A stretch of DNA of 64,000 nucleotides, taken from Symbiodinium natans. Taxonomy: Eukaryota > Sar > Dinophyceae > Suessiales > Symbiodiniaceae. The translations under genes and the position numbers were made by a program. The notes under the pieces were generated by a model that had not been told where the DNA came from, did no database searches, and was given only the letters and a program-made list of their open reading frames with translations. Below are positions 32,042 to 41,710 of this stretch, in pieces (the first letter of the stretch is position 1; each line of letters opens with the position of its first letter). Location of the stretch: assembly GCA_905221605.1 (NCBI GenBank), contig CAJNDS010002535.1:646001-710000 (forward strand), written 5' to 3'.

Positions 32042-32228
32042 ATGATTCGGGCTTTGCCTTTGAGGACTCCTGAACAGTGATGTGTGTGTGGGCTCAAGAG
32101 ACGACAGATCATCGACTAAGCAGCCTCGTTTTCCGGAAGAATTCATGTCTGTGGCTTGTGAGTCCATCTTTGGTCCAACTTTCAAGCCCCGCGGCAAGAC
32201 TTGAACGAAAAGAAGTCCCCAGAAAGCC

Positions 32229-34832
32229 ATGGCGTCGCACGAAAAGCTGCTGAATTCGCCCGCGGAGTTAGCCACATTTCTGGAAGGTCAGGCAGTTCAT
32301 GAGCTGCCAGAGGCGGAGGTGCCAGAGCTCGGAAGATGCAACTTGCTGATTCACGCTGCATACCTGGGGCAATTTCAGGTGGTTGAAACTCTGATCGCAA
32401 ACCACGCCGACCTGCGAGCCGTCTCGGAAAAGGGCGGAAATGTGGTGGACTGGTTGTGCTTTCGCAGCGACACCAAGGCCGAGTTTCTGCAGGCAGTTCT
32501 TCAGAAATGGACGGAGAACTTCGGCGAGTCGGACTTGAAAAGCGTGCTGAACCATGCCCGGATCATCCAGGGCACGCCGCTGATGTGCGCGGTCTTTGCA
32601 CCCAATGTGGCTGTGGCCCAATTGCTCCTGAGGCGGGTGATGCTTTTCATGTTCCCCGTGTTTGGTCAGATCTGCTGCAGCCCATGTTCCTGAAACCTTC
32701 AATTCTGACCAACAACAACGGCATTGAAGTCACAGAAATGTATACAGAAGAGGAGGCTTTTAACGTAGTCTCAAGCGTCTGCTGCGCGGTTTCTGCCGAA
32801 GAAAGATCTCCTCCCTCCTATGAAATCCCTAAACCCTAAACCCTAAACCCTAAACCCTAAACCCTAAACCCTAAACCCTAAACCCTAAACCCTAAACCCT
32901 AAACCCTATTTCCCAGGCATGGGGCCGATGCCACCTATGCCTCCGCAGACGGTTCCTGCGCTCTTGACTTGGCTGCCCAGGCAGGTGGCATCAGGGGCCA
33001 GCGGCTGGTGTCGATGCTGCTGGAGGCACAAGCTGATCCGAATGTTGGACATTTCGGATGCTGGGTTTTGGTTGGAAAGGGCTTTTGATGACTTTTGGGG
33101 GCGCCCGAGGGCGCGAGAGTTTTTTGCTTTAGAGAAAGGGAGATGGGCATGCGCATCTTGTGCCTCAAGAGTAGACTCAGCCACTCTGACTTTCAGCAAG
33201 CTCCAATGTTTCGACTTTTGGCTTAGAAGCCAATGTGTGATGGTTGGTCTGACAGGCCATTTGCAATTCTGTCATGGCCAATCTACTTAATATCGCTGTG
33301 TCAAAGTTGGCTTGCCAGTGTTCATGACAGAATACCAGACATTCGCGCGGTTTCAATGACTGTGCACGACTGGACATATTCTGCTGCACCCTAAACCCTA
33401 AACCCTAAACCTTAAACCCTAAACCCTGAACCCCAGGACCATTGTTCCTGGCAGCGCAAGAGAATGATGAGACGTCAGTCAAGAACCTGCTGGCGGCCAG
33501 AGCGCGTCCCAGTGGCTTGGGATACTTGGAAATTTAGGATTATTAGGGTTTAGGGTTTAGGGTTTAGGGTTAAGGGTGTAGGGTTTAGGGTTATGTTTTT
33601 TTTGCTAGGGTTCCAAGTTCCGCACAGGTGGTATTTCCAGCTCTGACCCCGTGGAGTGTGCCGCGCGATTCGGATTCTTAGTTAGTTGAGTAAGTACACT
33701 TTACCACTTTTTTTGGGATAGGACACTCCCCTATAGAACTGAACGTGTGCACCGTTCTTGGGGGGCTTCGGAACTCAGCAACTAAGGATTCCTTGGGGTG
33801 CTGAAGTTGCTGCTGGCCGCGGAAGGGGCCCCAAGGGGCAGCCAGCTCTCTTCGGCTTTGAAGTTGGCGCATGAGCAGCAACACGTGGATGTAGAAAGGA
33901 CTTGCTGGTTGGTAGGGAATGCAGGAATGAGGTACCCTATATCCCCCCCATACATACCCTTTAAGGGATTTCACAGGGCTCATTCCCTACTGACCAACAG
34001 CAAGAGGATCCTCATCAAGGCGGGCGCGGCGGATGACCTGAAGCTGTCGCAGAAACGGACCTCGGAGGCTGTGGATGACGCGCAGGGGCTGCTTCCATGT
34101 GGCTTTAAGCCTGGAACAGACAAGCTTCCGAGCTTTGCCCAAGCCAAACCGGAGTCTGAGATAGGACAGATCCGAGTGGAGGAAGTTGACGGTTGCTACA
34201 AGCTCCATTTCCAAGGTGGCGACTCCATGACCGCAACTGCCATCAGCCCGGTACGTTTATGTCCGTCTCACACCCACTTCTACTTCGAGGTCTCCGTGGA
34301 AAGTCTGGACCTCCTGATGGCCGTGGGCTACGCGCGCGACGGCGAGACGCCGCAGCAGACCCTGCCGGGCTGGAGCCCAGGAAGCTATGGCTTGCATTCG
34401 GACGATGGGCTGCTCCAGGCGAACCTCTATCCCCCTTGGGATTTTTTTTTGAATTTTCGTTTGTATACAACCCAAGAGGGATATTGTCCATTTTTTTAAT
34501 TCAGGTTCTAAGGGGAGTATAGGAACACCTCAGCGACGCGGATCATGCCGGGCTGGAAGGTGAAAGCTGGCAGCACCGTGGGGATGGGTATCCAGTGGAC
34601 CGGCTCCGACTCCTATCATCTCTTCGTGACCCTCGATGGACAGAGGCAGAGTCGTGAAGTGCCACTGGCAGAGGACGGAAGTGACCTCTTCGACTTGTGG
34701 CCCTTGGTTGGTGCAGATCGATCTGCAACGCTCCTGGTGAACCTGGGCGCGCGGCCCTTCGTGTACTCCGACGCGCAGATCGAGCAGGCGATGCTCAGCA
34801 GGAAGGCTGCGACAGCGAAGAAGGCCAAGTGA
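32229..34832 (+). CDS. ankyrin-repeat and SPRY-domain protein, six exons
   Basis: Exons: 32229-32632, 32917-33047, 33437-33520, 33787-33898, 34007-34420, 34523-34832 (1455 nt, 484 residues). Every join keeps one frame. ATG at 32229 (GCCATGG). The N-terminal half holds ankyrin repeats: NLLIHAAYLGQFQVVETLI, TPLMCAVFAPNVAVAQLLL joined across intron 1 to a HGAD turn, ALDLAAQAG with LVSMLLEAQADPN, and PLFLAAQENDETSVKNLL. The C-terminal half is a SPRY/B30.2 fold: FYFEVSVESLDLLMAVGYA, SPGSYGLHSDDG, then GMGIQWTGSDSYHLFVTLDG. Both modules bind proteins; no enzyme site is seen. Splice sites: GC-AG for intron 1, GA-AG for the rest, all AG|G. Introns 1-3 hold telomere-like arrays; introns 4 and 5 are inverted-repeat elements. 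Introns 4 and 5 are multiples of three, which hides intron 4 from ORF callers. Confidence 0.8.
32633..32916 (+). other. intron 1 of the ankyrin/SPRY gene, with CCCTAAA array
   Basis: Begins GCGGGT and ends TTTCCCAG before GCATGG. A perfect 11-12 unit CCCTAAA array (32827-32908) fills the 3' end up to the pyrimidine stretch, leaving about 8 bases between array and splice site. The array supplies repeated CTAAAC, which resembles branch-site consensus. Confidence 0.7.
33048..33436 (+). other. intron 2 of the ankyrin/SPRY gene, with CCCTAAA array
   Basis: Begins GACATTT and ends CCCCAG before GACC, so GAC occurs at both junctions. A CCCTAAA array (33388-33434) again abuts the 3' splice site. Confidence 0.65.
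33521..33786 (+). other. intron 3 of the ankyrin/SPRY gene, with TTTAGGG array near its 5' end
   Basis: Begins GATACTT and ends ACTAAG before GATTCC; GAT is present at both junctions. A G-rich array (33543-33592) starts 22 bases inside the donor. The 3' end is not C-rich here. Confidence 0.6.
33899..34006 (+). mobile_element. introner-like element, intron 4 of the ankyrin/SPRY gene
   Basis: 108 bp. The element proper starts CTTGCTGGTTGG then TAGGGAATG and ends CATTCCCTA then CTGACCAACAGCAAG, an imperfect inverted repeat of over 20 bp. AGGA is found directly on both sides (target duplication). The intron is read as GACTTG...GCAAGAG, so donor AG|GA and acceptor AG|GA both come from the duplicated AGGA. 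Removing it restores an ankyrin segment (VDVERILIKAGA). Confidence 0.75.
34421..34522 (+). mobile_element. introner-like element, intron 5 of the ankyrin/SPRY gene
   Basis: 102 bp. The ends are CCTCTATCCCCCTTGGG and CTAAGGGGAGTATAGG, imperfect inverted copies. GAAC flanks both sides. The intron reads GAACCTC...GTATAG with GAAC restored in the exon, giving SPRY sequence GLLQANTSATRIMPGW. It is different in sequence from intron 4. Confidence 0.7.
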
Positions 34833-35125
34833 AGGTGAGAAAGCTGGCGCCCTGGCAAGTGGTTTCCGGCGATGGAAGTTCTCGCCCTCTGTGTGTGTGT
34901 TTGGTATTTTCCAGAAGCCTACACCTTCTCGGCCAAATGGCATCCCCTCCAAAGTGATTACATCCATGCAAACGGCACCATTCCCTGAGTTTCGTGATTC
35001 GAAGAGTAAAGCCAGTAATCAGTTCTTGCAGCCCACATCAACTGTTGCCTTTGTTGAGAAAAGGTAACAACGGACATTGGGAATTGAGCGTTGAACGTAT
35101 GCTCCATGAGCCCAAAAAGCAAAAA

Positions 35126-35207
35126 GCCCTAAGCCCTAAACCCCAAACCCCAAACCCTAAACCCTAAACCCTAAACCCTAAACCCTAAACCCTAAACCCT
35201 AAACCCG
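35126..35207. repeat. CCCTAAA array, 11-12 units
   Basis: C-rich on +, first units degenerate (CCCCAAA). It lies about 300 bp after the stop of the ankyrin/SPRY gene. Confidence 0.95.
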
Positions 35208-35379
35208 CCCACCGCCCCTCTCATTCTAGAGGTGAGTGGGCGCCGTCGAGCGCTCAGCGAGACCATGGCAGGCTCTGCTGAGCTGCAGAGCCTGCCAACC
35301 GCACCCCTGAGGGGTCGCCAGGCTACAGTCGCCTAGCTCAGTGACTGTTTATATATTATAACCCTAAACCCGACCTCCC

Positions 35380-35900
35380 TGCTCTCGGGAGGCCCGGGGC
35401 CCCCCTGGAGGCCTCCCTGGACCCTCTGGAGGCTGTCCCGACTCCGGGCTTGTTCGCTGGACCAGATCAGTGCTCAAAAATCGCGCTCAAAAATCGCAGA
35501 CCCTTTTGCGTCTTCGAGCCTGAAAGGCCCCTAGAAGGGCCCCCTGAGGCTCCGGGAGCCCCTGCAAGCCCCGAAACGCCCCTTTTTTCCCGAAAGGCTC
35601 CTCTGAGAGGCCCTGACAGGCCCTCCGAGGCCGCTGCGAGGGTCCTGGGAGGCCCTTTCCTGGGAGGCCCTGAAAGGCCCCTGGCGAAGCAGGGCCCATC
35701 AAAGGTCCCGGGTCCTGGGAGGCCCTGCAGCCTTTGGGAGGCCCCTAAGAGGCCCCGTTCTGGGAGGCCCCTCAAAGGGCTCTGAAAGGTTTCTGCTGCT
35801 AGGCCCCTGGGAGGCATCTGGGAAGCCAAAGAAGACCCGTGAAAGGCCCTGAAAGCTGAAAGGGTCCTACAAGGCCCGTGTCAGGGCTGCTTGGCAGGCC
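35380..35900. repeat. GC-rich low-complexity tract of AGGCCCC/AGGCCCT units
   Basis: Irregular repetition of (G)AAAGGCCCCT and GGGAGGCCCT about every 15-20 bases. Both strands stay open for over 100 codons, which is a composition effect, so I call no gene. Confidence 0.75.
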
Positions 35901-36055
35901 TCTGCGAGGGGCTCTTGAGAGGGAGAAAGCTGCGAAGAGAGGACGCAGACCCTGCGAGCCGCTTGGAAGGCTGCCAGGGCCGTGACTCTTGAGGCGAGCT
36001 TCTAGATCTTTCCAGCAAAGAGTCTTTCGCCATGCAGCCTCTACGCTCCGGCATA

Positions 36056-36292
36056 ACGAAGAAAAACAATGAGAAGGCCCTCCGGCCGAAGACACCCCCC
36101 AACGCAAACGCTGATTTGGCTCTGGTGAGCTTCTAGACATGACTTTCGCAAAGCCTGTTTCCTGTAACACCATGACATCCCGACGTCGAGAATAGAAACG
36201 ATGAGAAGGCCCTCCGGCCGAAGACACCCCCCAACGCAACCGTTAATTTGGTTCTCGCAAGCTTCTAGACATGACTTTCACAAGGCGTGTTT
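36056..36292 (+). repeat. two-copy tandem repeat, 132-bp period
   Basis: Copies at 36056-36160 and 36188-36292 share GAGAAGGCCCTCCGGCCGAA, GACACCCCCCAACGCAA and CTTCTAGACATGACTTTC. Over 85% alike by eye. Confidence 0.8.
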
Positions 36293-36437
36293 ATAGCAAC
36301 AAGCCTGAGTGCAGAAGTGTTTGGATGTGGGCTGGCTTTGGTTTGGCTGGCTCTGGTTTGGTTCGTTTTGAGTAGTGTTTGGGTGGTCTTGGGGTGGGCA
36401 TGTCTGCACACAAGTGCGTACAGCTGAACAATGCTAC

Positions 36438-36582
36438 ACCCTAAACCCTAAACCCTAAACCCTAAACCCTAAACCCTAAACCCTAAACCCTAAACCCTAA
36501 ACCCTAAACCCTAAACCCTAAACCCTAAACCCTAAACCCTAAACCCTAAACCCTAAACCTAAACCCTAAACCCTATACCCTA
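36438..36582. repeat. CCCTAAA array, about 20 units
   Basis: One of the longest arrays, nearly perfect, C-rich on +. Confidence 0.97.
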
Positions 36583-36607
36583 CATGTGAATGTGTAGTTC
36601 CACGCAG

Positions 36608-36718
36608 GAACCCACGGCCCTAGACCCTGAGCCGCATAAAAAAAACAAGCACTTCCGAGAATCGCCCAGAGAGCCCCCAATACTGTGCCCCCCCTTCATG
36701 AAGGAAATGGAACTTAGG
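36608..36718 (+). CDS. candidate exon between a C-rich and a G-rich array
   Basis: Opens after CACGCAG at 36607 and stays open for 37 codons (EPTALDPEPHKKNKHFRESP, then PFMKEMELR) to GT at 36719, which is inside the TTTAGGG array starting at 36714. Phase is 0 at both ends. Pro/Lys-rich, no family recognised. Confidence 0.35.
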
Positions 36719-36764
36719 GTTTAGGGTTTAGGGTTTAGGGTTTAGGGTTTAGGGTTTAGGGTTT
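36714..36764. repeat. TTTAGGG array, 7 units
   Basis: G-rich on +, perfect heptamers. Confidence 0.95.
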
Positions 36765-36783
36765 ATGTCTAGGGCAATTATAC

Positions 36784-36864
36784 AAAAAAGGGGGCCCTTA
36801 GCCTGACTTTAGGCATGTTCCTTCAAAAAAGGGACCCTTAGCCTGGATTTGAGGCACATTCCTT
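36784..36864 (+). repeat. two-copy tandem repeat, 41-bp unit
   Basis: Unit AAAAAAGGG, CCCTTAGCCTG, TTTAGGCATGTTCCTTC, repeated once with a few changes. Confidence 0.8.
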
Positions 36865-37157
36865 CTTTAATTGGGCTCTGGGACCGGTCTTAGGGATTCC
36901 AAGCAAGCCCTTGTTTCCGCTCTCGGCGCAGTTCGGGGAATGCAGAGCGGAGGGCTTTCAAACTCAGGCCTCCACCTGAGCAAGTTCTAAGCAGCACCTT
37001 TTGGGGATGTTTCTGTTCCTGTACAAGTACAAAAAGATGTCAACGTAGGTTCCCTTGGCCTAGGTACCCTGCGCTTTCCATCACGGCTACTTCCAGATGG
37101 CACTTGCACGGCGCGAGTGGGAGTTGCTCAAAATTTCAGCAGGCTCTAAACCATCAA

Positions 37158-37226
37158 AAACCCGAAGCCCGAAGCCCGAAACCCGAAGCCCGAAACCCGA
37201 AGCCCGAAAGCCGGAAGCCGGAAACC
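37158..37226. repeat. CCCGAAG/CCCGAAA heptamer array
   Basis: About nine 7-bp units differing from CCCTAAA by T-to-G at position 4 and mixed last base: a locally homogenised variant of the telomere-like repeat. Confidence 0.85.
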
Positions 37227-37380
37227 ACAACGGAAACCACAAACGCTTTCCTTTCAAGGCCTTCAGAGTTTAGGATGAACCGCGGGCGGACATTGGACGT
37301 AAGGGGCCAAAGATGCGCCCTTGAACCCCTCGAACCCCTAATGTCTGCAGCTTGTTTTGGGTTTGTAGAGTGTAGGGTCT

Positions 37381-37479
37381 AGGGTTTAGGGGTTTAGGGG
37401 CTTAGGGTAACTCTTAAACCCTAAGCCCTAAACCCTAAACCCTACACCCTAAACCCTAAACCCTTAAACCCTAAACCCT
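37381..37479. repeat. G-rich array meeting a C-rich array
   Basis: TTTAGGGG variants at 37381-37409 are followed within 4 bases by CCCTAAA units at 37413-37479. The two form a perfect-type inverted repeat with almost no loop. Confidence 0.85.
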
Positions 37480-37568
37480 TTGTTCGCTGGAAGAGCCGAG
37501 GTTCTCCCCGCCTTCGGAAGAGTATGAGGTGGGACCTGGCAAGCTTTGGAGGGGTTCCAAGGGTTCAG

Positions 37569-37692
37569 GGTTGTAGGGTTGTAGGGTTGTAGGGTTGTAG
37601 GGTTGTAGGGTTGTAGGGTTGTAGGGTTGTAGGGTTGTAGGGTTGTAGGGTTGTAGGGTTGTAGGGTTGTAGGGTTGTAGGGTTGTAGGGTT
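37569..37692. repeat. (GGGTTGTA)n octamer array, about 15 units
   Basis: Uniform 8-bp units, then degenerate GGGTTCA and TTTAGGG variants to about 37850. The unit is one base longer than the telomere repeat. Confidence 0.95.
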
Positions 37693-37926
37693 CAAGGTTC
37701 AGGGTTCAGGGTTCAGGGTTTAGGGTGTAGGAATTATAAGGTTTAGGGTCCAGGGCTCAGGGTTCCGGGTGTAGGAATTATAAGGTTTAGGGTCCAGGGT
37801 TCAGGGTTTAAGGGGTTTAGGGTTTAGGGTTTAGGGGTTAGGGTTTCGATTGCTCTGGAACCTCAATGGGCGTCATTCGAGTCCTTCAATCATGGAGCAA
37901 TGGAACCAGCTTCTGGAAGTCGGCTT

Positions 37927-38073
37927 CCTAAACCCTAAACCCTAAACCCTAAACCCTAAACCCTAAGCCCTAAACCCTAAACCCTAAACCCTAAACCCTA
38001 AACCCTAAACCCTAAACCCTAAACCCTAAACCCTAAACCCTAAGCCCTAAACCCTAAGCCCTAAACCCTAAAC
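37927..38073. repeat. CCCTAAA array, about 21 units
   Basis: C-rich on +, a few CCCTAAG units. Confidence 0.97.
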
Positions 38074-38077
38074 CTCA

Positions 38078-38160
38078 AGTGCAAGTAGTTCACCGCAACC
38101 CAAACCATTTCACTTCGTGGGAGGCATGGACCGACGATGGGGTCTTTGACTGGAGAATGG
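38078..38160 (+). CDS. candidate exon between C-rich and G-rich arrays
   Basis: Open + frame between the array ending at 38073 and the G-rich array at 38192. It reads VHRNPNHFTSWEAWTDDG then FDWRME, after which a stop follows unless the exon ends at a GA donor (GAG|GAATGAG). No clear AG|G at the left edge, so boundaries are approximate. Confidence 0.3.
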
Positions 38161-38191
38161 AGGAATGAGCCCCCGGGGCGCCACAAGTACA

Positions 38192-38221
38192 CTTAGGGTT
38201 TAGGGTTTAGGGTTTTAGGGG
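38192..38221. repeat. TTTAGGG array, 4 units
   Basis: G-rich on +. Confidence 0.9.
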
Positions 38222-39157
38222 TTTTTCTAGGACCTAAGACGCTGTCTCTTGTTGGCTATTAAAACACTCGCATTACCTTAGGCCTGAAACCCTCCACTTC
38301 AACTCAGCAGCAGTCCCAGATGACCATGTTCCTAAAGTATGGCGAAAAGTTTGGAGACTAGTTGATTCTGTGCCATTCCGATGCACTCTAGCAAGATGCG
38401 TGAGACAGAATGCGACCTTTCCCGTAGCTGCCGTCGTGTAGCCAGGCTGTCTCGCCCCAAAGAGGCTTGAGATCCAGCAGTCAAAGTACTGTCCTGACTT
38501 CCGAGCAGACTCACCTACGGGTGGCAGCAGCGACAGTGCGAAAAGTCAAGTCTTTTGGGTAGATTCGAGGCAAGCGCGGTAGAACTCAGGCACGGTCGAT
38601 GTCCCACGTCTCCGTGCAACAGGCAACACGCCTCTTGAAAACTTGCTGCTGCGCAAAACCCATGCGCGGGTTCGAAACGGCTCGAATCGCTCCGGTTCGA
38701 CACATTCTGTTTGGGGTCTTCGCTGGTGACGTATGGAAAGGAGTTGGCTATAGTTGGCTTCCAGAATGGTCCCCAGTTGTGAATCTGCAAGCCGTAGCAA
38801 AGCTTAAAAACTCTGGACCGACACGTGCCATGAAAGGTCCGAAAAAAGCATGTTGCGTTAGTTTGACGAAGCAAACAACAAGCCAGTGTTGACTTGTTGT
38901 GGAAGGTGCTTTGCAGCCCTCACACTCAATGGACAAGCCTGCAACAGACCAAGCCCTTAAAACCCAGGGGCGAGTGCAGTGCCAGCAGCCAGCACGGAAC
39001 GCACTCTGCGGAGGATGCTGGGCGGGATCATTGGCGGAGGGCTCATGGCTCTTGAGCGTGCGTCGCGGCACAAGCGACGGGAGGCTGATCGTCTGTGTAG
39101 GTGTGCGGTAGAGCACGTTTCGTGGTCATGTGGCCTTTGCGCGGAGGAGAGGGGGCG
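38222..39157. other. no firmly supported gene
   Basis: A + frame at 38979-39110 with RTLRRMLGGIIGGGLMALER looks exon-like after GCCAGCAG, but its end is unclear and the minus strand is also open. Confidence 0.35.
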
Positions 39158-39328
39158 ATGTTGTTGGCGCAGTTGGTGCTGTTGTCGGTTCGCTTGGAGA
39201 TGTTGCCAATTTGCTTTACCAACGCGGCCATCGTTCTGGCTGAGTTGCCGTTGGCGGATGATGAGGTACGCGAGGTGCAAGTCTTTTTGGTGGATATAGC
39301 ACATGATTCGATGGTACTCTGGGGGTGA
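39158..39328 (+). CDS. candidate ORF or terminal exon, function unknown
   Basis: Open from ATG 39158 to TGA 39326-39328, 56 residues. Hydrophobic start (MLLAQLVLLSVRLEML), then VLAELPLADDEVREVQ and FLVDIAHDSMVLWG. It may be preceded by an exon in another frame. No family recognised. Confidence 0.35.
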   Translation: MLLAQLVLLSVRLEMLPICFTNAAIVLAELPLADDEVREVQVFLVDIAHDSMVLWG

Positions 39329-39709
39329 TCTCGCAGCACTTGAAAGGAAATATCCGCGTCGTGAAACTTGAAACTGTTGAAAACGGGCTTTTGGAAAATG
39401 GACATATTTGGGCTCCTCGCGCGCAGGGCGGTTTCTAGTGTCGTTTATCTTTGGGTTGAACAGTCATTGTGGGATGGGATCAGCTTGTGATTAAGTGTCG
39501 GAGGTTTTGCTGCCGCACAACAGTACAAAGAACACGTGTCACCACCCTCACTTCAGCATCTGTTATCCTTGCATGTTCTTGTAATCTGACGTGCCGGAGT
39601 GCTTCTCAAGTGATGTACAAAGCATTGATAGGGTTCATGTTCTGCACTTGGCATGAAGCAAGGCCTTTTGATTGCAGCTGATTTTGCATCTTTACTTTTG
39701 TTATAGCAG

Positions 39710-39946
39710 GACCGAAGGCTCGTAGGTGCCCAGATGCAGCGGGAACATGCGCGTGCTCGCGAATCTTTTCGAGGGCGCTCTCGTCCCGAGGACTGCATCG
39801 CCCTGTCGATGAGCCATCTCGCCTTTCTAGGGCAAGCTGTCATCGCGAGGCTGAAGGTGTCGGGTAGCTTGCCGTGCTTGCCAGCGCAGCACAGAGTAGA
39901 AGAAGCCTTTCATGTGTCAGCAGACCCAACCCGGTCGCGGTCGTGA
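39710..39946 (+). CDS. candidate terminal exon, function unknown
   Basis: Starts after TTATAGCAG with GACCG (AG|G) and runs 78 codons to TGA at 39944-39946. It reads AQMQREHARARESFRGRS, PEDCIALSMSHLAFLGQ and AVIARLKVSGS. The helix-rich first half is convincing; the exon may use a GC donor near 39850 (GCGAG|GCTGAAG) instead of reading through. No upstream exon assigned. Confidence 0.4.
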   Translation, partial: DRRLVGAQMQREHARARESFRGRSRPEDCIALSMSHLAFLGQAVIARLKVSGSLPCLPAQHRVEEAFHVSADPTRSRS

Positions 39947-41130
39947 CGTTGCTAGGCCCGGGCCAAGTCCGCCCTCAGAATCTACTCGCGCATGCGCAAG
40001 CCCCCGCTCCAGCCCACCTTCGCTTCGTGCCCAACACTGCCCAGCTAGACCAGCGCTCGTGGCAGAACGTGCTCTGAGCCGAAGTGGAAGTGGTCTTGGT
40101 TGACTTAGCATGTCAGTAACACGATTCGTGGGCATGGCCCACGATGGAGGGAGGAGGCGCGAAAAGTCCAAGCTTCGCAGCGCGGCTCAGCCGCTCAGCT
40201 CCGGGCACGATTCTTGCCTGCTTGGGCTCCTTTTGCAGGGGCCCAAGAGAATTGGGGCTTGGGGTTCTTATAGTGAAAAGAGAATGATGTGGCGTGGCCG
40301 CTTGTACACGTTTGGTTGGCCGCAGGCCCTCCAGCTTCCCAGCAAGCAGGAGAGCAGATGCTGCAACCGAAACTCCGTAGAAGCCTTGCCTGGGCTGTGT
40401 CAGAGCCTGTATCTGCCCGAAGCGGTGCGCCCCAGAGGAAGGCGTTTTGCGTGGAGATGCGTTTCGCAGCAAGGCGTTGCGCGTAGTGTGGTCCGCTCCT
40501 TGGCGCAGCTGCCTGTCGGCATCTTTCTGAAGGACAATGACACACCCCTCAGTCCTTGCAGGCTGCGTGCAATTTTGCCCGTGGCGACACCATGATGGAA
40601 TGGCTATTTTCGAGAAGGGGCAGCCTTCATACGACCTCAGCTGTAGCATGCTGAGTCACAGGGCGGCGGCTTCCTTTTTTGCAGTCTTTGTTGTATCTCG
40701 AGAGGCTCCCATGTCGTGTCCTGGACGGTAAAGAGGCATTGCAAGCTTTTAAGCTGCAGTCGCTAGATTGGGTACAGCTCGAGGAGTGCGCTCCGTGTCG
40801 TGCCCTGGACTGGAAAAGGGATTCTCGTCTATAGTGCCGAGCTATTCTGGGATTTGTGGAAGATGTCCTGCGCACTGGCGCCGGGTTTTCGGCTCGGTGG
40901 CCCTGCAGCTTCCTTGATCTTCCGTGGCTCCTGGCGGATGCAGATGCTCGCGCTTGGCTTCGAGGCCGGGCATCTCCTTGGCCATGATCCTGAGCCTTCA
41001 GGTGAGACGTCCACCATGCGTGCGTAAGATTTCTCTAAAAATGCGCAGTTCGGAGGCGTGTCAGAGATTTGTCCGTTCATCTGTCTGGCTGTCTATCTTA
41101 TCAATCCCACCGCCATAGGTGAATTGCTAG
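39947..41130. other. stretch with overlapping open frames, no gene called
   Basis: Plus (40110-40595) and minus (40113-40649) frames of over 160 codons overlap. Neither shows a family motif, so I leave both uncalled. Confidence 0.4.
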
Positions 41131-41335
41131 ACGGATGGATGGATAGATACATAGAGAATGCATATACATATGTACATATACATTCTTAAAATACATTTGT
41201 GCACAGATTAAAAAAGATCATATGTGAATACGTATGTGACCTTATGTGAAATTGTGTAGTTGTATAAATATCTATATGTATTTGTATATGTATATGAATT
41301 TGTATATGTGCAAATGTACATAGAACCACTATCTC
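41131..41335. repeat. AT-rich simple sequence (ATAC/TATG type)
   Basis: Interrupted runs such as TGGATGGATAGATACATAG and TATATGTATATGAATTTG; low complexity. Confidence 0.8.
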
Positions 41336-41710
41336 TGGATGGACGAGTGCAAATCAGAGACGGGGCCCAGCCGGGCAGGGTTGGGTATGGCTTGATTTTT
41401 GGTGTCCAAGCCGACTTCGTGCCAGGCAGATGAGGTGTCCCCGACGCCCTCGATGCCCCCATGCCATTTCTGCCACTCTTTGCCTCTGGTCTTCGGGCGC
41501 AAAGCCAACCAAAGAACTCAGCAGCCAGCGCAGTCATCAGATGCGAGCCGAAACCTGGACGCTGCGCTCTTCAGTGAAACCTTCAGGGAGGGCCTCGTGG
41601 CAGCAAAGCGTCGCGCTGTCGCGTAGCAACATGTAGCAGCGTAGCAACAGGAAGATGTTGTCCCCGCTTTCTCTAAGCTGCAACACTTACCGTAGTGGCA
41701 CTCCGCCCTA

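Noticed and set aside
35450-35829. Pro/Gly-rich ORFs on both strands
   Set aside because: Translations of AGGCCCC low-complexity DNA.
37471-37695. Minus ORF of repeated Asn-Pro-Thr-Thr-Leu-Gln-Pro-Tyr
   Set aside because: Translation of the GGGTTGTA octamer.
40110-40649. Overlapping ORFs of 161 (+) and 178 (-) codons
   Set aside because: Same problem; no family motif and no clear splice or start context.
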